From contig CM020618.1 of assembly GCA_009829735.1 (NCBI GenBank), forward strand, positions 6,698,627 to 6,762,626: DNA of 64,000 nt, given 5' to 3'. The position numbers and the translations under genes are program-made. The notes under the pieces were generated by a model. It saw only the letters and a list, made by a program, of their open reading frames with translations. It searched no databases and was not told the origin of the DNA. Source of the DNA: Pyropia yezoensis. Lineage: Eukaryota; Rhodophyta; Bangiophyceae; Bangiales; Bangiaceae. Below are positions 11,827 to 23,400 of the stretch, in pieces; within the stretch, counting starts at the first letter, position 1; each line of letters starts with the position of its first letter.

Positions 11827-14259
11827 ATGGTCAGGTCTCCCATGGTTTGTGCAGAGCGCCGCTGGCCCCGGCGGGCGGTCACCGCCGCCTTGACGGCCCT
11901 GGTGCTGGCCACGGGGGCCACCCCCGCGGGGGCCGACGTTGTCTGGTCTACCCTCCTCGACCCGGTGCGGGAAACGACCCCCGCCATCCAATGGTCGGGC
12001 CTGTCGGCGGCGGTGGTGCCACTGGCCGCCGCCGGATCGGTGCGGCCGCCAACTTCACTCGCGGTGGTGACGGGCTCAAAGGGCAATGGCCGCAACGGGG
12101 CGGCGCTGGACGAGCGGCTCCTCCTCCGCATCGTCAATGCCACTGACGGGGCGGTGGTGGGAGAGGCAGTGGCGCTGAGCCGGGCGACGCTGCCGTCCCC
12201 GCCGACGGGGGCGGCCAACATGACGGCGGCAGAGGAAGGGTTCTTCCCCATTGTCCAGGCGGCGGCGGCCGACATGTCTGGCACAACGGTGTTTGTGCTG
12301 GCCCGTGACAGCACGCAGGCGCGCTCATGGGTGTGGCGGGTGGCCATTCCGTCGGGGCGGCTGCTGTGGGAGACGCGCGTGCCCGCGGTGGACGTGTCCA
12401 TGGCCGTCGACCCCGATGGGGAGCACCTCCACTTGGCGGTGGTGCTCAAGTCGGCCGACGCGAGTCCCCTGTACACCATTGCACGGGTGGTCCTTCGTAG
12501 CACTACGGGGGCGGTGCGGACGAGCGACCAGGTCGTCGACGCGCTGCCACCCGATGTGGTGTCGCCCAAGGTGGTCGCTCGCCCAGACGGCGTATCTCTT
12601 GTGTCGGCGCTGCTGGTAGGGGACCCCCCCGCTGGGGAGGATGACCCAGAAGCGGGGTCCCTGTCGGTGACCGTCGTTGCCTACCCAGCGCCGACGGGCC
12701 AGGCGGGCAAGTCGGTGGAAGAGACGTGGCGGGTTACTCACCTGGTGGATTCCATGCTGCCAGTGTCTGGCGGTCCCTACATTCGCCTCTTCCCAAGAAT
12801 GCTCGCCCCGCTCTTGCGGCTGAATGACACAACGGGGGCGGTCAAGGCGTACGTGCTGCCCATGCAGGCGGCGTATCAGCCGTCGGACGACTCGTCCGAG
12901 CTGCCCCTCACCCGCCGCCACGCCGTCCTCGTGGTGGCTGCCTCCGACGGCGCGAAAGTCACCGCCACCGGCTACGCGCGGTCGGTGGTGGCTGACGCGG
13001 CTTGTGCGGGGGGCGTCACCGGGCCTGCGCTGACCGAAGCGTGCGGGGTTGGGAACGAGGCACTTGTGGTATTCTCCTTGGCGGCTGGCCCGGGCGAGCG
13101 GCTGTTTGTTGGGGGCACCAGCGTTGAACCCCTTGACGCTGGATGCTTGGCGGCCAGTGGGCCCCCCCAGCCCGTCGGTTACGTCGCAGAGGTGGGGGGA
13201 CTAGGCGTCAGTGGGGGGCGGTCCACCCCCGGCGGAGGGGTGGTTGCCGCCGTTGGCTACTCGGCGGCCTCCCGCGTCGAGGGCGTCACCGTTGCTGCCG
13301 CGCCCGCACGAGTGGCGGGCGGCGGCATGGCGCCAGCAGTGCTCTACACGCTGGTGGAGCGGAGCCTGCCCAAGCGGGAGGTGGACACTTCCTCCGCGGC
13401 CATGACCCGCCTGACGCTCATGGCCTTGTCCGTGGCCGAGCCGGCGCAAGTCAACGCGTCGTGCGTGGCGGTGGAGGTTGACCGCAACGGCACCGTCATT
13501 GGCACAGAGGTGACGTTGGGGGCTGGCGGGGATGAGGCGCCCCCACGGGGCTCGGGTGAGGGAAGCACGGGTGGCTCTGGTGGCGGTGGTGGCGGCACAG
13601 ACGGAGGAAATGGCGGCAACGGGGTGGCGCCGACGCCCAAGCCACCCGGGACGGGGACGGGCAAAAAATTTACCTGCTTCCCCGCCGCCGCCACTGTGTC
13701 CCTCCGCGACGGGTCGGTGGTGCAGATGGACGCACTGCGCCTGGGCACCCCCGTCCTTGCCGTCCATGCGACCAACACCACCCCCGCCGTCTACTCGCCT
13801 GTTTACTTCTTCTCCCACGCCGACGCGACCGCGGTATCGCCCATGGTGCGCCTGACCACCGCGTCTGGCGCCGTGTCGGCAGCGTCGCCCGGCCACCTGC
13901 TGGGCGTCGTGCCGGCGGACGGCGGCGGGCCCGGGGCGCCCGTCCTCACCCCCGCCGCCGCGGTGGTGCCGGGCCGCGACACGGTGGCGGTCGAAGGCGG
14001 CGCCCGCAGCGTGGTCCTGGCCGTCGACCACGTGGCCGCCGCCGAGGGGCTGTACAACCCCCACACCCTGGTGGGGTCTGTGGTAGTGGACGGGGTGGTG
14101 TGGAGTGACCTGACCACCGCCTTGCCGCCGGCGGTGGGGGAGCGTCTACTGGCGCCGCTCAAGGGCATGTGGGCAATGGGGGGGGTGCGGGCGCTCCGCT
14201 GGGGGGGGGGGGTGGTGGAGTCTTTCACTGGGGTGGCCGACCGGCTCCTGGGCAACTGA
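11827..14259 (+). CDS. Secreted protein with C-terminal Hint (hedgehog/intein-type autoprocessing) domain
   Basis: 810 residues, single exon. The ATG at 11827 precedes a signal peptide (hydrophobic 17-33, likely cut near AGA at 34-36). Residues about 37-560 form a beta-rich ectodomain of unknown family. A Gly/Ser-rich linker (about 570-610) leads to the Hint domain. The domain opens at Cys617 (KKFTCFP), the position of the nucleophile in the N-S acyl shift. It continues with VQMDALRLGTPVLAV, a SPGHLL motif with His690, and GLYNPHTLVGSVVVDGVVWSDL near the end, matching the last Hint strands. No C-terminal intein Asn plus nucleophile is seen, so it is hog-like rather than a splicing intein. Such domains in other proteins cut the chain before the Cys and can pass it to a nucleophile. 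Hint proteins in red algae are known; the N-terminal part seems uncharacterised. Confidence 0.85.
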   Translation: MVRSPMVCAERRWPRRAVTAALTALVLATGATPAGADVVWSTLLDPVRETTPAIQWSGLSAAVVPLAAAGSVRPPTSLAVVTGSKGNGRNGAALDERLLLRIVNATDGAVVGEAVALSRATLPSPPTGAANMTAAEEGFFPIVQAAAADMSGTTVFVLARDSTQARSWVWRVAIPSGRLLWETRVPAVDVSMAVDPDGEHLHLAVVLKSADASPLYTIARVVLRSTTGAVRTSDQVVDALPPDVVSPKVVARPDGVSLVSALLVGDPPAGEDDPEAGSLSVTVVAYPAPTGQAGKSVEETWRVTHLVDSMLPVSGGPYIRLFPRMLAPLLRLNDTTGAVKAYVLPMQAAYQPSDDSSELPLTRRHAVLVVAASDGAKVTATGYARSVVADAACAGGVTGPALTEACGVGNEALVVFSLAAGPGERLFVGGTSVEPLDAGCLAASGPPQPVGYVAEVGGLGVSGGRSTPGGGVVAAVGYSAASRVEGVTVAAAPARVAGGGMAPAVLYTLVERSLPKREVDTSSAAMTRLTLMALSVAEPAQVNASCVAVEVDRNGTVIGTEVTLGAGGDEAPPRGSGEGSTGGSGGGGGGTDGGNGGNGVAPTPKPPGTGTGKKFTCFPAAATVSLRDGSVVQMDALRLGTPVLAVHATNTTPAVYSPVYFFSHADATAVSPMVRLTTASGAVSAASPGHLLGVVPADGGGPGAPVLTPAAAVVPGRDTVAVEGGARSVVLAVDHVAAAEGLYNPHTLVGSVVVDGVVWSDLTTALPPAVGERLLAPLKGMWAMGGVRALRWGGGVVESFTGVADRLLGN

Positions 14260-15405
14260 AGATTGGGTTGCCGGGTGCCACCACACGATAATGTGGGGCC
14301 TCTCTGCAGGGGTAGAAGGGGAGCGTCTTTCTCAGAGACGGGAGCTCTTTGGCGGGGATGAGAATGACAATGACTTGGCCGTGGCCATTGAGATGGGATG
14401 CATCCGCAAAAAGTGTGTCTGCCGCGCAAGCAGGTGCAAGAGCAGAAGGCCAACGCTATTCATATGAATCATTCCTACAGCGCAAGTTGAGCTGGCATTC
14501 TCACTGAGGGTGTGACTCCGTCTGCCGCCGCCGCCGCCGCCGCCGTCGAGTGGCAAGAATTGGTCCGGAGGAGCCTCCCCCCTCCTACCGCCGCCCGTGC
14601 CGCAACCGCCGCCGTCGGGTGACGAGGGGGGGTCCTTGAGGGCCTCGCCCCGCCCACTGCCGACCGTCGACGCCGCCGCCGCCGCCGCCGCCGCCGCCGG
14701 GTGTCGAGGGGGCGCGCGGGGGGGCCTCCGCCTGCCTATCGCCGCCTCCCGCCGCCACCGCCAACGCCGCCAGGTGGCTGGGGGGTCCGGGGGGCCTCTT
14801 CCCGGCAGAGGGGTCCGCGGGGGTCTTCCCCTGGGGTGGGGCGGGGTGGTTAGGGTGAGGTGGGTGCGGAGGGTGGGGGAGGGTGTGGATGGTGGTGTGG
14901 GGTGGACGGTGTGGAGAGGGGGCACAGCGTGGACTTCAATATTTTGGCTACAGGACCCAATGTATGTAGATACCTATAGAAACACCTGGTACTTCAGATG
15001 CTCTTGTTTGATGCACGTGCAGTACCCTTCGCGACATACAGTATGTACACGCTCCGGACCCGACGTCGCCCCATGCCACCGGTTGATGCCGTTGAGCTCT
15101 CTACCGCACTCCATGTGTTGTGTAAAGTATGGATCCCTCCTCCTTTGCCCACCCTCGCACCTCCCCGGCCGCTTGCCCGCAGTGGGGACACCTTTCCACC
15201 TGTACGTGGGAAGCACGAACGTCATCTATGCAGGCAACTTTTTTGCAGCAGGCGCCAGCTCTCTCCGCTGCAGCTGAAGAAACACTCCAGCCGGCGGCCT
15301 CTGTAGCTGCTGCTCCGCGGGATGCGCTTTTACCGCCCAGTCCTCCACCCCCTCCCCCGCTCCCCCCCTCCCCCCTCTTTCGCCCCACAGCCCCTGAGCC
15401 CCCAC
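14260..15405. other. Intergenic between convergent genes
   Basis: Contains the 3' ends of the Hint gene (+) and the NDRG-like gene (-). A CCG/GCC trinucleotide run lies near 14522-14550 and another near 14670-14700. Bases 14930-15060 are distinctly AT-richer. No gene recognised. Confidence 0.5.
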
Positions 15406-16437
15406 TTACACACACCCCAATCCCAGAAAGAACAATCGAACAGCCTCGACCACCTCATGCGGCGCCTCCTCCACGACGCCCGCTCCCGCCCCGTCAACGC
15501 CAATGAGGCTGGCCGACCCCGGGCTCCAGCAGCTGAGCCCCTCAATGACGGCGGTGTACCCGCCCCCCCCCCCCTCGGGGGCGGCGCGCCCCCCAAACAG
15601 CAGCACCCGGCCGCCGACCGACCCCCGCGGAGCCGCGCGGATCGCCGCCCCCACATCCCGCCGATGCGCGTGCGCCCACACGTAGCGCCCCACGTTGGCC
15701 GCACACAGCCGGTCGAGCGCGTCGCTGTACTTGGCCGTCAGCTCCACATTACCGGCGAGCGCGTCGGGGGAGAGCCAGCGAGCAAACCACCCCGCCTTGG
15801 CAGCCTCCCCCGTGCCGTTCCACCCGCCCGCCGAGGCGAGACGCTCGCGCACCCCTTCGGCGGTGGTGGCGCCCGACAGGACGGGCGAAAAGAGGATCAT
15901 GCCCGCCACCACAGAGCCCAGCCGCAGGGCCGCCTCGGCGGCTATGACGCACCCCGCGCCGGACGCGATAAACACCACCCGCCGGAGGCCGCCCGCCGTC
16001 GTCGCAGACGCCCGCAACGAGGAGACGAGGTCCGCTACCTCCTCGCCCAGGTCGGCGAGGGACACCCACGGCTCCGCCGCGGGGATGGGTGGCGCGTCGT
16101 CCTCAGCGCCCAAAATGTCCACGTGGTACGCGTCGGCCCGGTGGAGCGCGGACTCGGGTGTCGACGCAGACGAGACGGCAAAGAGGGTGGAGAAGGCGGC
16201 CGCCGCGTTGAGGCCCATGTCGTGGAGGGTGACCACCGCAAAGGGGTAGGGCGAGGCGCCCGCCGCGACCGCCGCCGCGGGGCGGATGTGGGTGACCCGC
16301 AGGTGCGCCGTGCTGCTCACCGTCACCGCATCGCCGGGGCGCGCCAGCGGCAGCGACCGGGGGGCAGTCTCGACGAGGATATCAAGGTCATCGTTCCCAC
16401 CGGCGGGGGGGGGGGTGGGGGGGGCGGGGGTCATCAT
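15406..16437 (-). CDS. NDRG-family alpha/beta-hydrolase-fold protein
   Basis: 343 residues, single exon. Family blocks appear in order: FAVVTLHDMGLNAAAAFSTLF (about 66-86), the most diagnostic NDRG motif; an acidic VSLADLGEEVADLVSSL segment (125-141); the nucleophile-elbow equivalent VFIASGAGCVIAAEAAL (155-171); AGMILFSPV (178-186); a WFARWLSPDALAGNVEL region; a YVWAHAHRRD block; RVLLFGG; and a C-terminal VVEAVRLFFLGLG helix. As in other NDRG proteins the serine nucleophile is missing (Gly-Ala-Gly-Cys), so it is probably not an active hydrolase. NDRG proteins are cytosolic stress- or differentiation-linked factors (the plant SF21 type is related). Two adjacent ATGs (16437, 16434) could serve as start. 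A C-rich leader precedes them. Confidence 0.8.
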   Translation of the reverse strand: MMTPAPPTPPPAGGNDDLDILVETAPRSLPLARPGDAVTVSSTAHLRVTHIRPAAAVAAGASPYPFAVVTLHDMGLNAAAAFSTLFAVSSASTPESALHRADAYHVDILGAEDDAPPIPAAEPWVSLADLGEEVADLVSSLRASATTAGGLRRVVFIASGAGCVIAAEAALRLGSVVAGMILFSPVLSGATTAEGVRERLASAGGWNGTGEAAKAGWFARWLSPDALAGNVELTAKYSDALDRLCAANVGRYVWAHAHRRDVGAAIRAAPRGSVGGRVLLFGGRAAPEGGGGGYTAVIEGLSCWSPGSASLIGVDGAGAGVVEEAPHEVVEAVRLFFLGLGCV

Positions 16438-17431
16438 GGTTACGACCGTAGGGGGGGGGGAGACAAAATGGGGGAGGGGAGGGTGAAGGGAAGAGTGGGG
16501 GGGGCGTGGGCGTTGTCACAAAGGGGGCCTGGGTAGCATGGGACAGGAGAGGGGGGGGGTGAAGAAGACAGGGCGGCGGCGAAGAGCGAAAGAAGACGCC
16601 GCCGGAGTGATAGAAGAGAACAGAACGCGTCTCGGCAGCGGCAGCGGCGGCGTGGCAAGGTTGGCAGCACCGACGTGGGGAGGGCGCGGGGGCAAAGGGA
16701 CGGGGAGGGGGGGGGGGGTGGAGAAGAAAGGGGAGGCCCGAACCGCGAAAAAAGAACGCCGCGGGATTGGATGAGGGAGGCAGCGTAATGACGCACTGGT
16801 CTTCCGCCGCCCTCCCCCCTCGTCCTCCCCCCCTGTGTCTTGTCGGTGGGACAACAAGACAACGGGGGGGGGAGGTGTGCCACGGCGACGGCCGGCGGCG
16901 GACGCGGGGAGTGGGGTGAGGGCGGCTGGGAGCGACAGCGCACGACGGGCGACCGCTGTGGCATTGCAAGGCGCATTGCGATTGGCCCGGCAGTTGCCAC
17001 CTGATTGGGGAGCCTCGCCAGGTCGGCGGGGTGTGCTACATATCTTCGTGCGCGCACGTCATGGCCCCGTGACTCAGGCGAAGCGACCCGAGGCCGTGGC
17101 CACACCAGTCACCGTCCCCGCAAGGAAGCGAAGAAAAAATATGAGAGCATCCTTCTCTTCCACGTAGAGAGAGGGGTTATGTACACCAAGTAAGAAGGAA
17201 GAAGAACATACCAGAAGAAGTAAGACAAACACACCACTAAGAGTAAGAAAAACACACGAGACAGAAAAAAGGAAACAATCACCAAGACGTGACCCACGCA
17301 AGGGGGCAGATAGGGCGGCGGGCGAGGGTGCATGCAGTAGCCAGACCCCCCCGCCCCCTAACCCCAACTGCCTCCTCATCTACCTGACATTTTCCCTCCC
17401 TCCCCCCCTCCCCCTGCGCCGTTGCAGCGCA
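16438..17431. other. Intergenic: promoter side of NDRG-like gene and 3' side of the giant ORF
   Basis: The first 300 bases are purine-rich on the plus strand (pyrimidine-rich as the NDRG leader) with a G run at 16706-16718. Bases 17120-17290 are A-rich and AT-richer. No gene recognised. Confidence 0.5.
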
Positions 17432-20400
17432 TCAATCCTTCCGCGGCGGGCTGGCCGCGCGGGCCGCGTCTTCCGCAACGGCGGCTGCTTCCTCCTTGAC
17501 AGGCGGGCGCACCTCTGCCGCGGCGATAGAGGAGGCGGCAGTGGCGGGCGGTAGGCCGCCCTCCTTGCCGGCCGTGGCCCCGTCGGGGGCGTCCATGCGC
17601 TCCGCCACCGGCGCCACGTCGGCCAGTGGCGCCGCCACCACCACCGCCGCCGCCACCGCCGGCGCTGCCGCGGCAGTGGTGACCACGGGGGTGGCCGCGG
17701 CGGCCTTCCCAGACGGCGCGACGGGGGGCGTCGAGGCGGTCCCACTCGGAGGGGAGAGGGGGGTGGCGGCCGCCGTTTCGCTGGCGGCGGGCCTGCCAGG
17801 CAGCACCGCGTCCTTGGCAGGGGGAGCGTTGGCGGTGTCGGCCCCGTCGACCCCGTCCTTCCCTGTCGGTGTCGCTGCCTCTGGGAGCGTCGCTGCGACG
17901 CGCGGGGGCACTCCCGAGCTGGCCGCCACGGCCAGAGGCGCCGCTGACGGCAGCGGCGGCAACGGCGGCAACGGCGGCAACTGAGGCGGCGCCACCGCGT
18001 CTGTGGGTACCTCGGCCGCGCCAACCCCCTTGTCAGGGGGCGGGCCGTCCGCCGTCGCCGCGGGCGTGCCTCCTGCCGCCCGCGAAACGGGGGCGGCGGC
18101 TGCGGCGTGAATCTCCGCGACCGCCGGTGGCGTTGCGGTCTCCGTGGCACTCGGTGGGGCGGCTCCTCCCGACGCTGCGGGTGGCGCCGCGACAGGGGCA
18201 GCAGCTGCGGTGAGTGGCGTGACAGGAGCGTCCTCGACCTTCGGGGCGGCCCCGGTGCTCGGCAGCGTCGCGGCGGCAGTAGCGGCCGCGGTGGGCCGCG
18301 CGGCGGGTGGCACAACGGGAGGCGTAGCAGAGGTGGCACGAGGTGGCGTGGAGGCGTCCTTTGCCTGGGGTGCGGCCGCCGCCGTGGCGCTCGGCGGCGT
18401 TACAGCCGCAGTAGCAGCCGCCGTTGGCAGCGCGGCGGGTAGAACCGCAGCCGGCGAAGCAGAGGTGGCAGGAGGTGGCGCGGCGGGGGCGTTATTGACC
18501 TTGGTAACTGCCGACGCCGGGGCGCTCAGCAGCGTCGCAGCGGCCGTTGCGGCCGCGGAGGGCGGCGCACGCGTCAACGGCGCTGCCGTGGGGGCGGCCG
18601 CCTCTGGCAGGGTGGTCCCCGAGGCAGGGGCGGAGGAAGCCGGTGCCGGCGTGGCCACGGCCGCCGCAGGTCGTGCGGTATCGGTCATCGTCCGCTGCGT
18701 GTTGGCCGCGTCTGCCGCCGGCGCGGCCGGGGTGGACGGTGCCGGCCGCCCCGCCGAGGCAGCCTGTTTGCCACTGACAGTAATGGCGGCCGTGACAGCG
18801 GGGCGGGTCACCCCGGTGGGGGCCTTGACCGCCAACGACCCAGCCGTCGGCAGCGAACCGGCGACCGCGCCTGCCGCATGCGGCGCCACGGCCATCGGCG
18901 GAGCCACGGCCGCCACCACCGGCGCCACGGCGGTCACCACCGGCGTGGGCGGTGGTGCTGCCTGTGGCAAAATTGATAGGGACGGCTGCGGCTGCGGCTG
19001 CGCCGCCGCCGCCGCCGCCGTCGCTCCTCCCTCCCTCTTCCCAGCGCCTAAGGCGTCTGCAACCTTGGGGTCTACCGCGACAGCGGAGGTCACGGTGCTA
19101 TTGACAACGGCCGCGGCGGCGGCGGCGGCGGCACCCAGTGCGGCGGCCGCGTCGACCATGGGCACACCATAGGCTGGCGGCCTTGTCACGGTGGTTGCCG
19201 TCGGTATGGTGGTGGGGGTAGTGGTAGGAGGTGCTCCGCTCGCCGACGTCGCCACCGTGGCAGTGCTCCCACCAGCAGCCGCCGCGGCGGGCGCGACCAC
19301 AGCGGCTGCGGCGGCCGGCGCCGCTTCTATCGCCGTCCCCTTCGCTGCGGCCGTCAACCCATCCGCCTTGGCCACCGCGGCGTCCGGACAGGGCGCCTCG
19401 GTCGTCGTGGCTCCGGTGGCCGCCCCGTCGGCCGGTGCGGCAGCGCCGCCGGTCTCTGCAGCTGGTACGACCGGGGCGGAGGCTGGCTTGGACGGCGACG
19501 CGCTCGTGGGGGGGGGTGCGCCGGCGCCGTCCGAGACTGTGGGCACCGCCTTGTCTACATTCGCCGACGCAACAACCGTCGGGGCCGCGGAAGTGGCGGA
19601 TTTCGCGGTCGTGGCGGATGTCGCGGCTGCGGCGAGTGTCGGAGCCGTGGCTAGAGCAGTCGAAGTGGACGGAGCGGCTGCCAAGGTGGACGCTCCCGCC
19701 GCCGGAGCACCATCCGGAACTGATGCCGCGTCCGGGGCCTCTGCCGCCATCGTGCCGTCCACGGCGGGTGCCGTCCCGGGAGGTGTGGCGGCCGACGCCC
19801 CCGCGGCCGGCACGGCCACCGGTGGGGCCGCTTCTGTTGACGCGGCAGCGGATGCCGCATTCACATTAGACGCACCGTCCGTGGCGGGTGCCGCGGTGCC
19901 ATCCGCCGCCGCGGGCGAGGAACCCGCGCCGGCCGCCCCGCCTGCAGACGGGGCTGCTACGTTTGCCTCTGCACCAGACGCTGCATCGGCCGCCGGTGCC
20001 GCCGCGGCTGCCGCATCGGCGGCCGCCAGGGCGCCCTCGCCCCCCCCTTCCCCCGCCGCGAGGGCCGCGGCGCCGGGTGCCGGCTCCTCACCGTCATCCA
20101 GTCCGTACCACGCCTTGGCAATTGGCCCAAACTCGTCAAGCGGTGTCTTGGACGCTATCACCGCCCACTTGTTGCGCCCCGTCATTGTGTCGGCACGCGC
20201 CACGACCGCCCCGCCCAGGCGAAGCAGCCCATCGTCGGCACGGGTGAGCAGGTGCAGCGCGCGGTCGCGGTCCCCGCCCCGGGCAACGTGCTCAAAGATC
20301 TCGGAAAACTCGTCGACGCGCCGCAGCAGGCACTCGGCGACCATAAAGATGGCACTCCCGTCGGAGCCGGGTGGGTAGCACGGCGGCGGCACGGGACCAC

Positions 20401-23400
20401 CGGGGGAGGGCTTGGGCATCCGCTCCCGCGCGGTGAGGAGCTTGACCAGCGCAGCGTGGATCTTGGTTCGCGAACGCGCGTTGGGCTTGGACGGCTCCAG
20501 TTTCTCCGCCGCCTCCTTGGCCGCCTTCATCTCCGCCTCAATCATCTTGTCATAGGGTACTTCAGGTGGTTCCGGACGCCGCTTCTTTTTGGCCGAGTGC
20601 GACCGCACCGGCGCGCAGCTGCCGGCAGCGGTGGCGGTGCTTGCGGTACCGCCGGCTGCGGCCGCCCCTGTCGACGCCCGGAAGCGCTTTCGAGACCGCT
20701 TCCGCGACGATGGCCGCGCGGTCGACGAGCCCGCGGCGGTGCCACCACCGCTAGGCTGCGCTCGTGCCGCCACCGCCGGTGTTACTTGTGCCGCCGCCGC
20801 CGGTGTTACTTGTGCCGCCGCCTTCGGTGACGGCGGCGACGCCACCGGTGGCGGCACCGTCGCCACGGACGAAGGCGTCGACGCCGCAGGTGGCAGCGCC
20901 GACGCCGCTCCAGCAGCCGCCGTGATGGTCTGCGCCGCCGCTGTGCTCGCGGGTGGCTTCTCCGCAGGCGCTGCCCATGTCGGAACTATATGGGGCACCC
21001 GCGGGCGGACGCCGCCAAACGTGGCCGACACGGCAAAAGCGGGGAGCTCCACATGGGGCCCCGTCATTGGCGGCGGCACACCCAGAGGCGCCGCGTCCCT
21101 CCCGCGAGAGGACGAGGCGGCGGGACGCCGACCGCCTGAAGCGGCAGGTTTCGACCGCCGCGGTGGTGGCAGAGGCAGCGCTGGTTGCCACAACCCGGCC
21201 GCCAGTGCGGTCGCGCCAAGTCGCTTGGCTGGCAGGGGTGGCCTCTGCGGGGCTTTGGTCTTTTTGGCGCCAGCCGCCTCCGCTGCCGTCGCTGCCGCCG
21301 CTCTGCGTGGCTGAGAAGAGGAGTGGAAGGTCGGCCGGCGGGCTTCGCCAACCGACGCCGCCGCTGTTATCGGCGGCGGCGTCAGTGGCGGCGCCTTCAA
21401 TGGTTCGGCATCTGTCAGGCCGACGGAGCCGCCTTGCCACCCCCAGCCCCCATCGCCATGCTTGTCCGTGTCGATCTCATCAAACGGCATTGGCAGGGGC
21501 GGCGTTGTGCGGCCGCTACCTTGCCGCAACAGAGCCGCGGCAGTAAATCTGCCGCCGCTACGGCCGGGCCAGCTGTCTGGATCGCATTGTGTCGCCGCCG
21601 CCACGCTGCGTGCCGCAGGCAACGCGGAGGGCGAATGCGGAACCCCGCTCAGCCGCGAGCCGAAATGGGTCAGTGGCTGTGCCGATGCGAGCGGGCTCTC
21701 CAGAGCCGCACCGTTGGGACGTGCGGAAGAGATCTTCTGCATCATAGGCGCGAGCGGCAAAAGAGGCGGAAACGCAACGCTGTCATCGACGCCGCCCTCG
21801 TCATTAACGCCGCCATCGTAATGCAGCGGCGGCGGCGGCGGCGGGAGCGGTGGTGGCCGCAGCGCAAGGGGAATGGGAGGTGCGACTGCTGCTTCACCTC
21901 CCCGCGTAGAACGCCGGTGTCGCCCGGCGCGGGCGACCAGAGGCGGTGTCAGCGGTTGAAGCAGCGACGGAGGAAACGCCAGCCGACGGGTCGGGGATGA
22001 CGAGCGGCGGCGGCGCTTGAAGGGCGGCCCATTCGCCGCCGGCCGCATCGCGGCGGCCCCTGTCGCTGCCGCAGCTGCGGGCGTGATGCGCGGCGGCCGC
22101 ATCGCCGCGGGCGGCACGGCTAACTGGCCGTCCAGCAGCTCCATGGGCTCCAGCTTGGGCAGCGCCGGCAGCGGCGACTGGGGTGCGGCCGGCGGTGGTA
22201 GGGGACGCGACTGGGGTGGGGAGGTCGACGCCGCCGATCGCGGCGGCGGCAGCCGTGGCCGCGGCCGTGGTGCCTGCGGCGGTAGCGATGGAAGGCCGCC
22301 CGTTCTCTGCCACGTCTCGTCGGCAAGCTGACGGCTGGCTGCCACAGCCGACGGCGTCACACGAGCGGCCAGCGGCAATGGCAGCGGGGAAGGATGCGAC
22401 CCCCCCAACGCGGGAAGGTCAAGCAGGGCACCCGCCTCTGCTCCGCGGCTTATCGCACCGGGCGCCGGCCGACAGGGGCCCGCAGCGGGATCCTCAGGCC
22501 AAGGAAGCAGCCCAGGTGGAATGATGGAGCCGCTCCGTCCGGTCCTCTCCCGCGCGTGCGACAACGCTTCCTTGGACTCCAGGACTTCCAGTCGCCCGTC
22601 TCGGTCCGCGGGGACTCGGTCGTGGCCGCCGCGAGGGCCGCCCTTCTCGCAACCGCCATGGGGACCGCAAGCACTGCGGTGATAGCCATCCTTCGGCAGA
22701 CTGGGCTCATCCCCTTCCTCCCGCAGTGGTGGTATTAAATTGAGTAGGCCACAGAGCGGGCGTGGCCTCGAGTCCCGCACCAGGGCGCCAACAGGGCGAG
22801 GCGGATCGATGGAAGCCCAATGGGGCATCACACGAGCAGCCGGAGACGGACCCCCCCCTACTCCTACAGTAGCACCACCGATACCGCCGCGAACGGTGCC
22901 ACCGCGGCCGCCATCGCGGGGCGGTGAGGACAGCCTCGGCCACGGGTAGTCACCGCTTGCAGTTCTCAGATGTTGCGGCGGAGCAGCGACTGATGAACTC
23001 CCGTGATGGCCGCCCGCTAGCAGTGGGGATGGGTGGCCGTCAAGGTGTCCTTCTCCCCTGCCCCCTTCCATCATATGATGCGGCAGCGCCGGGTCCTGTG
23101 CCGGGTCCAGCGCCACGCCATCCTGGCCTGAGACAGTCCGCATCGGCGCGTACGCGCGGGCAACGTGAAACGGCTCCCTCCCAGGCGGCGACAGAAGAGA
23201 CGGTGGGGATTCGACCCGCGCGGCACCACCAGGCGCGCCCATAGGATGCCCGGGAGGGGCACCCTTCCGAGAGTCGCCAACACCCCGACCGCCGCCAATG
23301 TGGTATCCACCGCCCCGCCGGCTGACGTAGCCGACGGCTCCACGGCCATGGCCGTCGTACACGGTGGGGTCAACTTTCTCCTCATCTCGGCATCTCCGCT

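Noticed and set aside
13663-14259. Intein in the Hint gene
   Set aside because: No C-terminal His-Asn plus downstream nucleophile and no following extein; the domain ends the protein, as in hog-type domains.
17496-20378. Long Ala/Thr/Val-rich plus-strand frames opposite the giant ORF
   Set aside because: Shadow frames caused by GCC/GGC-biased codons; the minus frame spans 7.6 kb with non-repetitive islands.
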